Source of the DNA: Bacteriovorax sp. Seq25_V
Lineage (GTDB): Bacteria > Bdellovibrionota > Bacteriovoracia > Bacteriovoracales > Bacteriovoracaceae
Length of the DNA stretch: 64,000 bases
Assembly: GCF_000447795.1 (NCBI RefSeq)
Contig: NZ_AUNI01000014.1
Span: 124,001 to 188,000, forward strand
Direction of reading: 5' to 3'
The notes under the pieces are model-generated. The model saw only the letters and a program-made list of their open reading frames with translations, ran no database searches and was not told the origin of the DNA. Position 1 is the stretch's first letter. Every line of letters starts with the position of its first letter. Position numbers and translations under genes: made by a program. This document shows, piece by piece, positions 45,074 through 53,312 of this stretch.

Positions 45074-45976
45074 TTACCACTCTCTTGGGAAGTAGTACTG
45101 ATTCATTTTCTCATGTACACTTCCCTTTTCTGGTTCAAAACAATAAGTAAATTTACATCTCGCAGGAAGCGAAATCAAAATAGAATCTGTTCTTCCATTT
45201 GATTTCAGACCAAAATGCGTCCCTCTATCATGCAAAAGATTGAACTCCACATAACGTCCGCGACGGTGAAGTTGGAAGTTTTCATCCTCTTCTGTAAAAG
45301 CTTCATCTACGCGCTTTTCAACAATTGGGAAATATGAATTGATAAAGTGATTTGAAATCTCAGTAAACATCTTAAAATCGGCATCAATATCGCCTGAGTT
45401 AAAATGATCGTAGAATATTCCTCCAACTCCCCTCATCTCATTATTTCTATGCTTGTTAACAAAATACTCATCACAAGTCTTTTTCCATTGCTCATAGTGT
45501 CCATATGGAGTGCAAGCGTCTTTCCAAACCTTGTGAAAATAAGAGAAGTCTTCTTCATGAGGATAAAATGGAGTTAGATCTGCACCGCCACCAAACCAGA
45601 ACTTATCCCCGGCACAAATCATGCGGAAATTTGCATGAACAGTAGGAACACGAGGATTTCGAGGGTGAATAATCAGAGAGATTCCAGTTGCCCACATTTC
45701 ATTCTTTGTCGCTCCAATTTGCTTTGCGAACTCAGGGCTAATGGCCCCAAAGACCTCTGAAGTATTAACTCCAGCATTTTCGAAGATTTCCCCAGTAAAA
45801 GCACGTGTGATTCCACCGCCACCAGGGCTTCCCGCACTATCGACACGTTGCCACAAATCTTCTTGAAGATTAAGAGAGTTATCTATTTCACGCATCTTTT
45901 CAGTAATTTGATTTTGTAGATTCTTTACGTGATCAGCAAAGAGGTTCTTATATTGTTCAAGTGTATTTTTATCCAT
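45074..45976 (-). CDS. hemF: Oxygen-dependent coproporphyrinogen III oxidase
   Basis: The enzyme decarboxylates coproporphyrinogen III to protoporphyrinogen IX in haem synthesis. Signature segments include HANFRMI, GGGADLTPFYP near 135-145, GVGGIFYDHF and RRGRYVEFNLLHDRGTHFGL near 243-262. Length 300 is normal. It converges on the porin gene with one base between stops. No other haem genes are near. Confidence 0.97.
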   Translation of the reverse strand: MDKNTLEQYKNLFADHVKNLQNQITEKMREIDNSLNLQEDLWQRVDSAGSPGGGGITRAFTGEIFENAGVNTSEVFGAISPEFAKQIGATKNEMWATGISLIIHPRNPRVPTVHANFRMICAGDKFWFGGGADLTPFYPHEEDFSYFHKVWKDACTPYGHYEQWKKTCDEYFVNKHRNNEMRGVGGIFYDHFNSGDIDADFKMFTEISNHFINSYFPIVEKRVDEAFTEEDENFQLHRRGRYVEFNLLHDRGTHFGLKSNGRTDSILISLPARCKFTYCFEPEKGSVHEKMNQYYFPREW

Positions 45977-46014
45977 AAAAAATGGTCCTTAGTTATTAAC
46001 TTTGTATAGCGAGC

Positions 46015-46740
46015 ATGATAAGTATGGTCAAAATTAAAGAAATTCTAATGAAAACTAAAACAACCGTAATTATCGCTATATTTATACAGCTTCTGACATG
46101 TTTTGTACACGCTAGCGAGGTACAAATCGGGCCAACAGCCTCAGAGACTCAGGCCCAAGAAGAGATCTCTAAGCGTAATACTGAGTATTACTACACGTAT
46201 GTTGATCGTTCTCATACTCGTGAAGAAAATATAAATAATATTGCCGGTGTTTATGGGGTAACTTGGTTACTATACCCATTAACACAGTTTTCTACAGTAA
46301 GAGAAAACGGATCACTTGCAAAGTATCGTAAGAATTTTGGAAAGGTCGTTTTTGACCAGGATGAACCATTTTGGAATTGGTTTGTTCATCCAATTTCAGG
46401 TTCTCAGCTATTTCTATTTTATCGAGCACGAGGATACTCTCGCTCAGAGGCACTGACGATGTCCTTTATTTCTAGCTCCCTCTTTGAATTTACAGTCGAG
46501 ATTTATACTGAGCCAGCAAGCGTTCAAGACCTTTACCAGACTCCAGTTCTCGGTGCCGTACTTGGACTAGGAATTGAGAAGCTCTCTCTTTATTTATTAA
46601 ATACAGGTAATCTTCTAGGAAAGATTATTGGACATGCAATCAACCCTTCAACTCTACTTTGGTACTATGAAGGTAAGGTTCGTGTGATCCCACAAATTGC
46701 ACCGAAACAGGTAGGGTTAAATGTACAGATTGATCTCTAA
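46015..46740 (+). CDS. DUF3943-like membrane-associated protein
   Basis: A signal peptide (MKTKTTVIIAIFIQLLTCFVHA if translation starts at ATG 46048) precedes the DUF3943-type core. Motifs are FWNWFVHPISGSQLFLFYRARGYS near 120-145, then SSLFEFTVEIYTEPASVQDL and TPVLGAVLGLG. The domain occurs in outer-membrane-linked proteins of unknown role. It overlaps the next gene by 20 bases, implying a coupled pair. Confidence 0.75.
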   Translation: MISMVKIKEILMKTKTTVIIAIFIQLLTCFVHASEVQIGPTASETQAQEEISKRNTEYYYTYVDRSHTREENINNIAGVYGVTWLLYPLTQFSTVRENGSLAKYRKNFGKVVFDQDEPFWNWFVHPISGSQLFLFYRARGYSRSEALTMSFISSSLFEFTVEIYTEPASVQDLYQTPVLGAVLGLGIEKLSLYLLNTGNLLGKIIGHAINPSTLLWYYEGKVRVIPQIAPKQVGLNVQIDL

Positions 46741-47461
46741 CCTACTTATCATTCTTGCTCTTCTTGTTGGTGCCCACAAAGTACTCGCCTATGAAAATGA
46801 CTTCGCTCTAAAGGGTGGTTTTATTTTTGCTGAATCAAAATTTAATAAACTAGATGATGATGCTCCAGAGTACGAAGAACGTGAAGAGACAAAATCATTT
46901 GGTGTTCACACTTCTTTTTCATATACATGGACGAAAGTAGAAACAGGTTTTGAATCACGCATTACGCTTGGTAAAGAGGCGCAACTTAGCTTCTCTTCAA
47001 AAGGTGAAACAATTGAAGGACGAGGAAGTATTCGCTCAGTAGATATAACTCCTTTTGTTAAAGTGCGATCTAAAACTTTTCATTTCCCACAGAAAGTTCA
47101 AAGTTACTTTAACACATTAAATCTCACTCCATGGTACGCCTACTTCAAACTCGGACCATCCTGGATGATCCAGTCCGTGAATCTCGATAAGTTTAGTATT
47201 GATGCAGAACTTAGGGAGAATCATAAAATCTCATATGAATCGGTAGGATTTTCTCTTAGTATTGGTATCGAGGAAGATCTTACTTATAAAACTGAACACC
47301 CATGTTTCTTCGAAGTAAGTGTGAGCGCCTATGAGTCATATAAAGTTTCTCTTGTTGATACAACTGATTCAAAAGAAATTAATATTCTCGAACAAAGAGA
47401 TGCAAAACAAGATATTAAAACATTTCAACTTATGTTTATCATTGGGATGACTTTCTTTTAA
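46721..47461 (+). CDS. Outer-membrane beta-barrel protein, unknown
   Basis: A signal peptide ends at VLAYE. The rest alternates hydrophobic and polar residues in strand-length units (GGFIFAES, FSYTWTKVETGFES, YFKLGPSWM) and ends IGMTFF, all features of a small beta-barrel of eight or ten strands. It shares an overlap with the DUF3943 gene, so the two may form one outer-membrane unit. Confidence 0.7.
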   Translation: MYRLISNLLIILALLVGAHKVLAYENDFALKGGFIFAESKFNKLDDDAPEYEEREETKSFGVHTSFSYTWTKVETGFESRITLGKEAQLSFSSKGETIEGRGSIRSVDITPFVKVRSKTFHFPQKVQSYFNTLNLTPWYAYFKLGPSWMIQSVNLDKFSIDAELRENHKISYESVGFSLSIGIEEDLTYKTEHPCFFEVSVSAYESYKVSLVDTTDSKEINILEQRDAKQDIKTFQLMFIIGMTFF

Positions 47462-47477
47462 CTCTACAGAGGAACAA

Positions 47478-47825
47478 ATGGATAATATTCTTTACCATAA
47501 CCCAAGATGTTCAAAAAGCCGTACGGCCATCGATCTTCTAAATGAAAGTGGCATCTCATACTCGATAAAAGAATATTTAAAAGAGTCTATGAGTCTCCAA
47601 GAGCTTGAATCTATTTTTAAAAAACTCAAAATTTCATCACCACTTGATGGAATGATACGTCTTAAGGAATTTCCCGAAACAGACTTCAATACTCTCTCCA
47701 ATAAAGAGATTTTTGAATTTATCATCACCAATCCAGTATTACTTGAACGTCCAATTTTTGTAACTGAAAATACTGCTGTTATCGGGCGTCCAACTGAAGT
47801 ACTAGCACGATTTCTTGCCAAATAA
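47478..47825 (+). CDS. ArsC/Spx-family thioredoxin-fold protein
   Basis: This 115-residue protein has the reactive Cys11 in HNPRCSKSR, RPIFV near 91-95 and a VIGRP motif near 101-105, as in glutaredoxin-dependent arsenate reductases and YfgD-like proteins. Arg residues near 92 and 104 fit ArsC. No other arsenic genes are near, so it may be a YfgD-type reductase of unknown substrate. Confidence 0.88.
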   Translation: MDNILYHNPRCSKSRTAIDLLNESGISYSIKEYLKESMSLQELESIFKKLKISSPLDGMIRLKEFPETDFNTLSNKEIFEFIITNPVLLERPIFVTENTAVIGRPTEVLARFLAK

Positions 47826-47864
47826 ATTTGGGCCACTTTTCATCTAAAATGTAATTTTAGGTAC

Positions 47865-47895
47865 TTGAATAGAGTCTAAAGAAAAAAGTTATAAT
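47865..47895 (+). promoter_or_regulatory. Candidate promoter of the FecR-domain gene
   Basis: TTGAAT (47865-47870) and an exact TATAAT (47890-47895) stand 19 bases apart. The spacing is on the long side. It lies 42 bases before the ATG of the FecR-domain gene. Confidence 0.45.
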
Positions 47896-47936
47896 GTCGA
47901 ATAGCCAAAGAGTTTATTTTAAGACCTGGATACGAC

Positions 47937-49298
47937 ATGAAATCAATATTATTAAAAGCTTACACACTTTCTCTCTGTCTTCTATTTTGCGCATCTGTTA
48001 GTGCCGCTGATGGAGTTGCTAAGATCATGATTGCTAAAGGGAAAGTCCTTAACCTTTCAGATAATAAGGAACTTAAAAAAGGCGACTGGGTCAATGAAGG
48101 CGCACAAATTCAAACTAAGGAGCGAAGCTTCGTTAAACTGCTTTTCATAGATAAATCTGTTATGAGCCTAGGCCCAGCATCCCAAATGGAAGTTGCAAAA
48201 TTTCCAAAAGATAAGGCCGGAGTTATTACTCTCCTTAAAGGCCAATTAAGATCACAAGTAACAAAGAACTACATGGAAATGGATAAGAGCAAATCCAAAC
48301 TTTTTATCAAGACAAGAACTGCGGCCATGGGTGTGCGTGGTACAGACTTCCAGGTTAACTACAATCCAGAAAATATGAATACATCACTTATTACATTTGA
48401 AGGTGCTGTTGCCATGGGTGCAATCAACAATCTTAGATCAAAGATTATCAATCAAGATCGACTTGAAAAAATTGTATCTGATTCAACATCTGTTATGGTT
48501 ACGCGTGGTAATTTTTCAGGAGTTATGCCAGGAATTGATTCTAAGCCAGTTGCTCCTGTAAAAATTAATCTACAACAGCTAAAGGCCCTTGAAAAAAATG
48601 ATGGCTCAATTTTTGATGCAAAATCTTCAGATAAACCAAAGTCCGCAAAACCAATTTCTAAGAGGAGTATAATTCCTCCTGGAGTTAATAGTGCTTCATT
48701 TCAAGGAGCTTCTAAAAGTGAAGTTTTAAAAGAAATTGCTAAAGTTGATCCAAAAACTGCTGGAGCAATTAAGTCGGACATCAACAAAGAAAAAGTACAA
48801 ACAACAACGACGCCAAAAGCATCTGCTGTTACGAATGCTAAATTCAAAGATGGTGGTCTAGTTAATACGAGTGTTGTTGCCTATATCGCTCCACCAAAGA
48901 ACGCGGCCATTGACCCAATGACAAAAGAAGCAATTATACCTGTTGCAATGGGTAGTTTCGATGATAGAACTGGTGAATATAAGAATGATTACTTTGTGAT
49001 TGATAATAACTTAAACTGGGTACCTGTTGAACAGAAATTAACAGATGGTGAACCAAGTCGATTGCCAGCAAGTAACGAACCAGCACCAGAAGCACTTCCA
49101 CTTGCTCCTCCTCCACCAGTTATTGGTACATGCGAAAACTGTGATATCAAGCCTCTTGATATACCTCTTGATGGTCCAGAGATTGGAGAAATTGACCCTG
49201 ATCAACTGACAGAAGATTCACTCGAGAAAGTCGAAAACACAATTGACCAACAACAATCATCAAGTACTAGAACTAAAGTAATTTTTTCAGCAGAATAA
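47937..49298 (+). CDS. Secreted FecR-domain protein
   Basis: A signal peptide ends at SVSAAD. The FecR-like domain (about 25-160) begins VAKIMIAKGKVLN and has the conserved LKKGDWVNEGAQIQT, LLFIDKSVMSLGPAS and KTRTAAMGVRGTDFQVNY segments. The remaining 250 residues are low in structure, Pro/Lys-rich. In FecR itself the periplasmic domain reads an outer-membrane transducer. Here it stands before a TPR/barrel protein and a CHASE2 cyclase, a setting that suggests envelope sensing. No sigma factor is near. Confidence 0.85.
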   Translation: MKSILLKAYTLSLCLLFCASVSAADGVAKIMIAKGKVLNLSDNKELKKGDWVNEGAQIQTKERSFVKLLFIDKSVMSLGPASQMEVAKFPKDKAGVITLLKGQLRSQVTKNYMEMDKSKSKLFIKTRTAAMGVRGTDFQVNYNPENMNTSLITFEGAVAMGAINNLRSKIINQDRLEKIVSDSTSVMVTRGNFSGVMPGIDSKPVAPVKINLQQLKALEKNDGSIFDAKSSDKPKSAKPISKRSIIPPGVNSASFQGASKSEVLKEIAKVDPKTAGAIKSDINKEKVQTTTTPKASAVTNAKFKDGGLVNTSVVAYIAPPKNAAIDPMTKEAIIPVAMGSFDDRTGEYKNDYFVIDNNLNWVPVEQKLTDGEPSRLPASNEPAPEALPLAPPPPVIGTCENCDIKPLDIPLDGPEIGEIDPDQLTEDSLEKVENTIDQQQSSSTRTKVIFSAE

Positions 49299-49304
49299 AA
49301 ATCA

Positions 49305-49328
49305 TGTCCGGGCCAGCTTGCCCGGACA
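49305..49328 (+). terminator. Strong hairpin after the FecR-domain gene
   Basis: TGTCCGGGC (49305-49313) and GCCCGGACA (49320-49328) form a nine-pair, G/C-rich stem with a six-base loop, seven bases after the stop codon. The following T-tract is short, so termination may be partial. Confidence 0.7.
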
Positions 49329-49339
49329 ATGTTTCACAA

Positions 49340-49368
49340 TTGTCAAAAATCCCGTAACAGCTTAAAAT
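49340..49368 (+). promoter_or_regulatory. Candidate promoter of the TPR/barrel-cyclase pair
   Basis: TTGTCA (49340-49345) and TAAAAT (49363-49368) are separated by exactly 17 bases, close to the sigma70 consensus. The promoter follows directly on the FecR-gene terminator and precedes the TTG start at 49420. It would express the next two genes separately from FecR. Confidence 0.55.
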
Positions 49369-49419
49369 TAAAATAACTATTATCGATTTTTTAATCTGAT
49401 CGAACAGAGGAATGTTACG

Positions 49420-50988
49420 TTGAAGGGATTATTTTTTGCAGGTCTTTTACTGGCCAATTTGAACGCTTATAGTGCTGACTTATCAAATGTTTATAAATCA
49501 CTTAAAGATGGTGAATATGAGAAAGTAATCTCATCACTCGAATCGATAAAAAGTACAGACAAGAAATTTTTGTCAACAAAGTTCTATCTTCTAGGTCTAA
49601 GTTATTCTCGTCTACAAAATTTTCCAATGGCGATTGCGAATTACAAGCTCGCTGTTTCAGAGGGGAATAATGCTAATGATCTTTGGTATGAGCTTGGTCA
49701 AGCACTCTACGCTGAAAATGAACTTCAACTTTCACGTAAGGCTTTTTTTAGATCAGCAAAAGGTGACTATAACAGAGCTCAGTCGAATTACTATATTGGT
49801 CACATCTCTCAACTTCTTGATGATCATAAGAATGCTAAAAAGTTCTTCGAAGAAATCTTAAAAGACCCTAAAGCGGAGCTGGAGATGCAACAAGTAGGAC
49901 GTTTTCAATTAGCTGAAAGCTTACTACAAATGGCAAGAATGAAAGCTGACACAGCAACATACGTAGAAAAATATATTCTTCCTCAAATGGAAATTGCGCT
50001 TAAAACTATCCCAAAAAATGAAACAGCAAGAGACATCGAAAGAAGAATTGTTGAAATTCAAAAAGAATTTGGACTTGATCCAGCACTTATGAGAAACGGT
50101 CGCCCTCGCCCAGATAGTAAGCCTCAATATTCTTTTACACAAAGTTTTACATATGACAGTAATTTTACATTAACTAATGATCTTCCTGAAAATATATCAA
50201 CGAGTAAAGATACATTCATCATCGAAAGTGTACTTGGAATTTCTACCGCTTTTGATTTTAAAAGAAGATTTATCATCAGACCATCTCTAGACTTAACTAA
50301 AACGTCTCATACAGATCGTGATAGTGCCAGTGTTTATGCAAGTGACGGCTATAACATCAATCCCAAACTAAGAACGAGTTATGAACACAAAGCATTCTCT
50401 GCTCCGGCTTCCCTACTCCTTGATGTATCTTATGAGTATCAAGCTGAGGATAGACTAGCGCAAAAGAGTGTTATCTTTAACAACCGAACAACAAGTTTCA
50501 CAGTTGGTGAAAGATTTAAATATTTTCAAAAAGGTGAAACAACATTTAAAATTAAAAATAAATACTTTCGCTCATATAGCGAATCTCTTCACAACGACTC
50601 CGTCTCTTTCTCAATCGATCAGATTCTAATACACAACAAGGCCCTCTACGTAATACTCTTTCTGCACAATGAAATAAAGTATATAAATGCAGAATCTAAC
50701 AACGTTTCCTCAAACACACTAAGATTTGATTATATCAAGCCAAACTTTTTCTCTAAAACAAATCTTAGCCTTGGTCTATCTAACACTTGGCAAACATACG
50801 AAGACACAACAAAGGACGAGGTCCGTGGAGTTGAGACAACTCTTTCAGCTAACATGAAACTCTCACGTCAGGTAAGGAAGTTCTTCAGCGTTGATCTCGA
50901 GCACATCTACACAAAGAATAGTTCAGATCTTGAAACAAGTAATTACTCAAAAAATGAGACAACATTAAGTTTAAACTTGAGCTTATAA
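49420..50988 (+). CDS. TPR-repeat plus outer-membrane barrel protein
   Basis: A signal peptide (ends NAYSAD) is followed by five or so TPR-like helical repeats (about residues 25-190; for example LWYELGQALYAENELQLSRKAF). The second half (about 235-522) is beta-rich with strand-length amphipathic units and closes with TTLSLNLSL, like a barrel anchored in the outer membrane. Start is TTG, with GAGGAA seven bases upstream. It lies 19 bases before the CHASE2 cyclase, so it is probably co-transcribed. Confidence 0.75.
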   Translation: MKGLFFAGLLLANLNAYSADLSNVYKSLKDGEYEKVISSLESIKSTDKKFLSTKFYLLGLSYSRLQNFPMAIANYKLAVSEGNNANDLWYELGQALYAENELQLSRKAFFRSAKGDYNRAQSNYYIGHISQLLDDHKNAKKFFEEILKDPKAELEMQQVGRFQLAESLLQMARMKADTATYVEKYILPQMEIALKTIPKNETARDIERRIVEIQKEFGLDPALMRNGRPRPDSKPQYSFTQSFTYDSNFTLTNDLPENISTSKDTFIIESVLGISTAFDFKRRFIIRPSLDLTKTSHTDRDSASVYASDGYNINPKLRTSYEHKAFSAPASLLLDVSYEYQAEDRLAQKSVIFNNRTTSFTVGERFKYFQKGETTFKIKNKYFRSYSESLHNDSVSFSIDQILIHNKALYVILFLHNEIKYINAESNNVSSNTLRFDYIKPNFFSKTNLSLGLSNTWQTYEDTTKDEVRGVETTLSANMKLSRQVRKFFSVDLEHIYTKNSSDLETSNYSKNETTLSLNLSL

Positions 50989-51007
50989 GAAAATTTAAAG
51001 AGGCAAT

Positions 51008-53278
51008 ATGAAGCGATTAGTAAAGTATTTGGGGATATTCATTATCGTCATGTTCTCCGTTGTGAGTGTTTATCTCTCGATGATCTATCGTAGTATTCCT
51101 GAACAGAGTAGCCTCAAAGAAGTTTTTCTCTATACCACGTTCTTTGAAGATCGATTTTTTGACCTTAGAATGAAACAAACAATTGACGAGACTGTTAAAG
51201 ACGATCGCATGGTTTTAGCAGATATTGACGACTACTCCATTAGGAATCTAGGATCATGGCCAATCGACAGAAGTAACTGGGCGACTTTAATTGAAAAGCT
51301 TAAGCTCTATGGAGCAAAAATTATCGCCTTCGATGTTTTCTTCTCTGAGGAAAGTAAGACATGTAACGGTTTTAATCCTGACGATGAGCTAGCGAGAGCA
51401 ATCGAAAGTTTTCATGAAATTCCAAACAATAGAGTTATACTCCCATACAACCTCGATCTTGCAGGTTCTGAAAATTTTGAAACAACACCAGAAGATCTTT
51501 ATGGCTTCAGCTTTACAAGTAAAACTGGCGGAGAGGCCTATGAACTTTTACCTACGACTGTTTCAACTTCCGTTTATCCAATTAGGAAACTCATAGATGC
51601 TGAACCTTCATTAGGTTTTATTGAAGCTCGTGCTGATAAAGACGGTATTATGAGACATTACCGTGCATTAGCAAATATTTACAAAGAAATTTACGTTCCT
51701 TCATATGGCCTAAGTGTTTATCAACATACAACAGGAGAACTTGAAGAAGGTGCCGCTGAAAATGGAGTAAAAGGCACATCTTTGAATCTTTTAACACTTG
51801 ATGAGCCGTACATTGAAACAGAGAAAGGAAAAGTATATCTCAATGAAATTGGAGAAACAAAGATGCGCTGGAGTGGAGGTATTCAAAAATTCCCACGCGC
51901 TTCAATTTATGACATCATCTCAAAGGCTGATGATGATCAAGAAATGCATGAAATGTTTAAGAATAAAATTGTCTTCGTTGGAGCTTCTGCTTTTGGTGCC
52001 TACGATCTACGACATACCCCTATAGACCCAATGCTACCAGGAGTCTATTTCCACATGAACTTCACAAAAATGCTTCTTGATGGAAACTTCCTACAACCAT
52101 TCTCTGAGTCAGTTAAGTACTCATGGGCCCTACTTCTCATCTCTGTTTTATTATTACTATTAATCCAACTTCGAGAAAACCCGGTATTAGATATTTTTAC
52201 TGTTGTAGTTATTCTAGGCTCAGTTTACTACTGGGATACATATTATCTCATCCCAAAGGGTTACGAAAACAGACTATTTTTCTGCTTTCTGGCTGTTATC
52301 GGTTGTTACTCATGGAATACATTCGTGCATTTCTATATGGCAAACCAAGACAAGGCCTTCTTAAAAAATGCTTTTGGAAACTATATCTCGCCAGAACTTA
52401 TTGATGAAATGTATTCAACAGGAGAACCTCCAAAACTTGGAGGAGACAGTGGGATCAGAACAGCTTTTTTTACAGATATTCAGGGATTTTCAACCTTCTC
52501 AGAAAAACTTTCACCTACTCAGCTTGTAGAGCTTTTAAATGAATACCTCACGGTCATGACAGATATTCTCCTGGAAGAGAAAGGAACACTGGATAAGTAT
52601 GAAGGTGACGCTATTATCGCCTTCTTTGGTGCGCCAATGCCACTTGAAGATCACGCCCGCCGAGCATGTATTGTTGCTCATCGTATGCAGATGGCCTTAT
52701 TAAAATTACGTGATAAATGGACCGCCGAAGGTGATAAATGGCCAAAGATTGTTCACGATATGAGAATGAGAATTGGGCTTAATTCAGGGGAAATTGTAAC
52801 AGGAAATATGGGTTCAGCTTCACGAATGAACTATACAATGATGGGCGATTCTGTAAACCTTGCTGCTCGCCTTGAAGAATCAGCAAAACAGTATGGAATT
52901 TTTACTCAAGTAGCAAAAGACACAGTTGACCTTGCTGGTGATGAGTTTATTTTTAGAGAACTTGATACTATTCGAGTTGTTGGAAAATCGGTACCTGTTA
53001 CTACTTATGACCTACTCGGATTAAAGGGCGAAAGCGAAGCATTCCTAGAAGAGCTAGCAGAAAAATTTAAAGAAGGGATTGAAAGTTATAAGTCACAACA
53101 ATGGGATAAGGCCATCGCAATTTTCACTTATACTTTAGAACTTGAATATCAACGCTTTCCGGATCTTAAAGGTGTTAAAACAAATCCTTCAGAAATTTAT
53201 ATCAAGCGCTGTGAGGACTATAAGAAATTGCCACCTCCACCAGAGTGGGATGGAGTGTTTACGCTAACAAGTAAGTAA
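51008..53278 (+). CDS. CHASE2-domain adenylate cyclase
   Basis: One N-terminal membrane helix (about 8-28) leads to an extracytoplasmic CHASE2 sensor (about 40-365), then three membrane helices (370-440) and a class III cyclase domain. Metal-binding Asp490 (FFTDIQGFS) and Asp534 (YEGDAI) are intact. Lys530 and Asp614 specify ATP, and Asn617/Arg621 stabilise the transition state. It therefore probably makes cyclic AMP. A short helical tail (about 670-756) follows. It is the last gene of the module that contains FecR and TPR/barrel proteins. Confidence 0.95.
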   Translation: MKRLVKYLGIFIIVMFSVVSVYLSMIYRSIPEQSSLKEVFLYTTFFEDRFFDLRMKQTIDETVKDDRMVLADIDDYSIRNLGSWPIDRSNWATLIEKLKLYGAKIIAFDVFFSEESKTCNGFNPDDELARAIESFHEIPNNRVILPYNLDLAGSENFETTPEDLYGFSFTSKTGGEAYELLPTTVSTSVYPIRKLIDAEPSLGFIEARADKDGIMRHYRALANIYKEIYVPSYGLSVYQHTTGELEEGAAENGVKGTSLNLLTLDEPYIETEKGKVYLNEIGETKMRWSGGIQKFPRASIYDIISKADDDQEMHEMFKNKIVFVGASAFGAYDLRHTPIDPMLPGVYFHMNFTKMLLDGNFLQPFSESVKYSWALLLISVLLLLLIQLRENPVLDIFTVVVILGSVYYWDTYYLIPKGYENRLFFCFLAVIGCYSWNTFVHFYMANQDKAFLKNAFGNYISPELIDEMYSTGEPPKLGGDSGIRTAFFTDIQGFSTFSEKLSPTQLVELLNEYLTVMTDILLEEKGTLDKYEGDAIIAFFGAPMPLEDHARRACIVAHRMQMALLKLRDKWTAEGDKWPKIVHDMRMRIGLNSGEIVTGNMGSASRMNYTMMGDSVNLAARLEESAKQYGIFTQVAKDTVDLAGDEFIFRELDTIRVVGKSVPVTTYDLLGLKGESEAFLEELAEKFKEGIESYKSQQWDKAIAIFTYTLELEYQRFPDLKGVKTNPSEIYIKRCEDYKKLPPPPEWDGVFTLTSK

Positions 53279-53284
53279 AAAAAA

Positions 53285-53302
53285 AGGCCAGTTAACTGGC
53301 CT
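53285..53302. terminator. Bidirectional terminator
   Basis: AGGCCAGTTAACTGGCCT is a perfect 18-base palindrome. The plus strand continues CTTTTATTTT; the minus strand continues with nine T. It ends both the cyclase gene and the E1 dehydrogenase gene. Confidence 0.85.
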
Positions 53303-53312
53303 CTTTTATTTT

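Noticed and set aside
47478-47825. Arsenic resistance locus
   Set aside because: Only a single ArsC-fold gene is present, with no arsR, arsB or acr3 nearby.
47492-47836. Antisense ORF of 114 codons over the ArsC-like gene
   Set aside because: The sense frame has clear ArsC motifs; the antisense product has none and is Ser-rich as a shadow frame would be.
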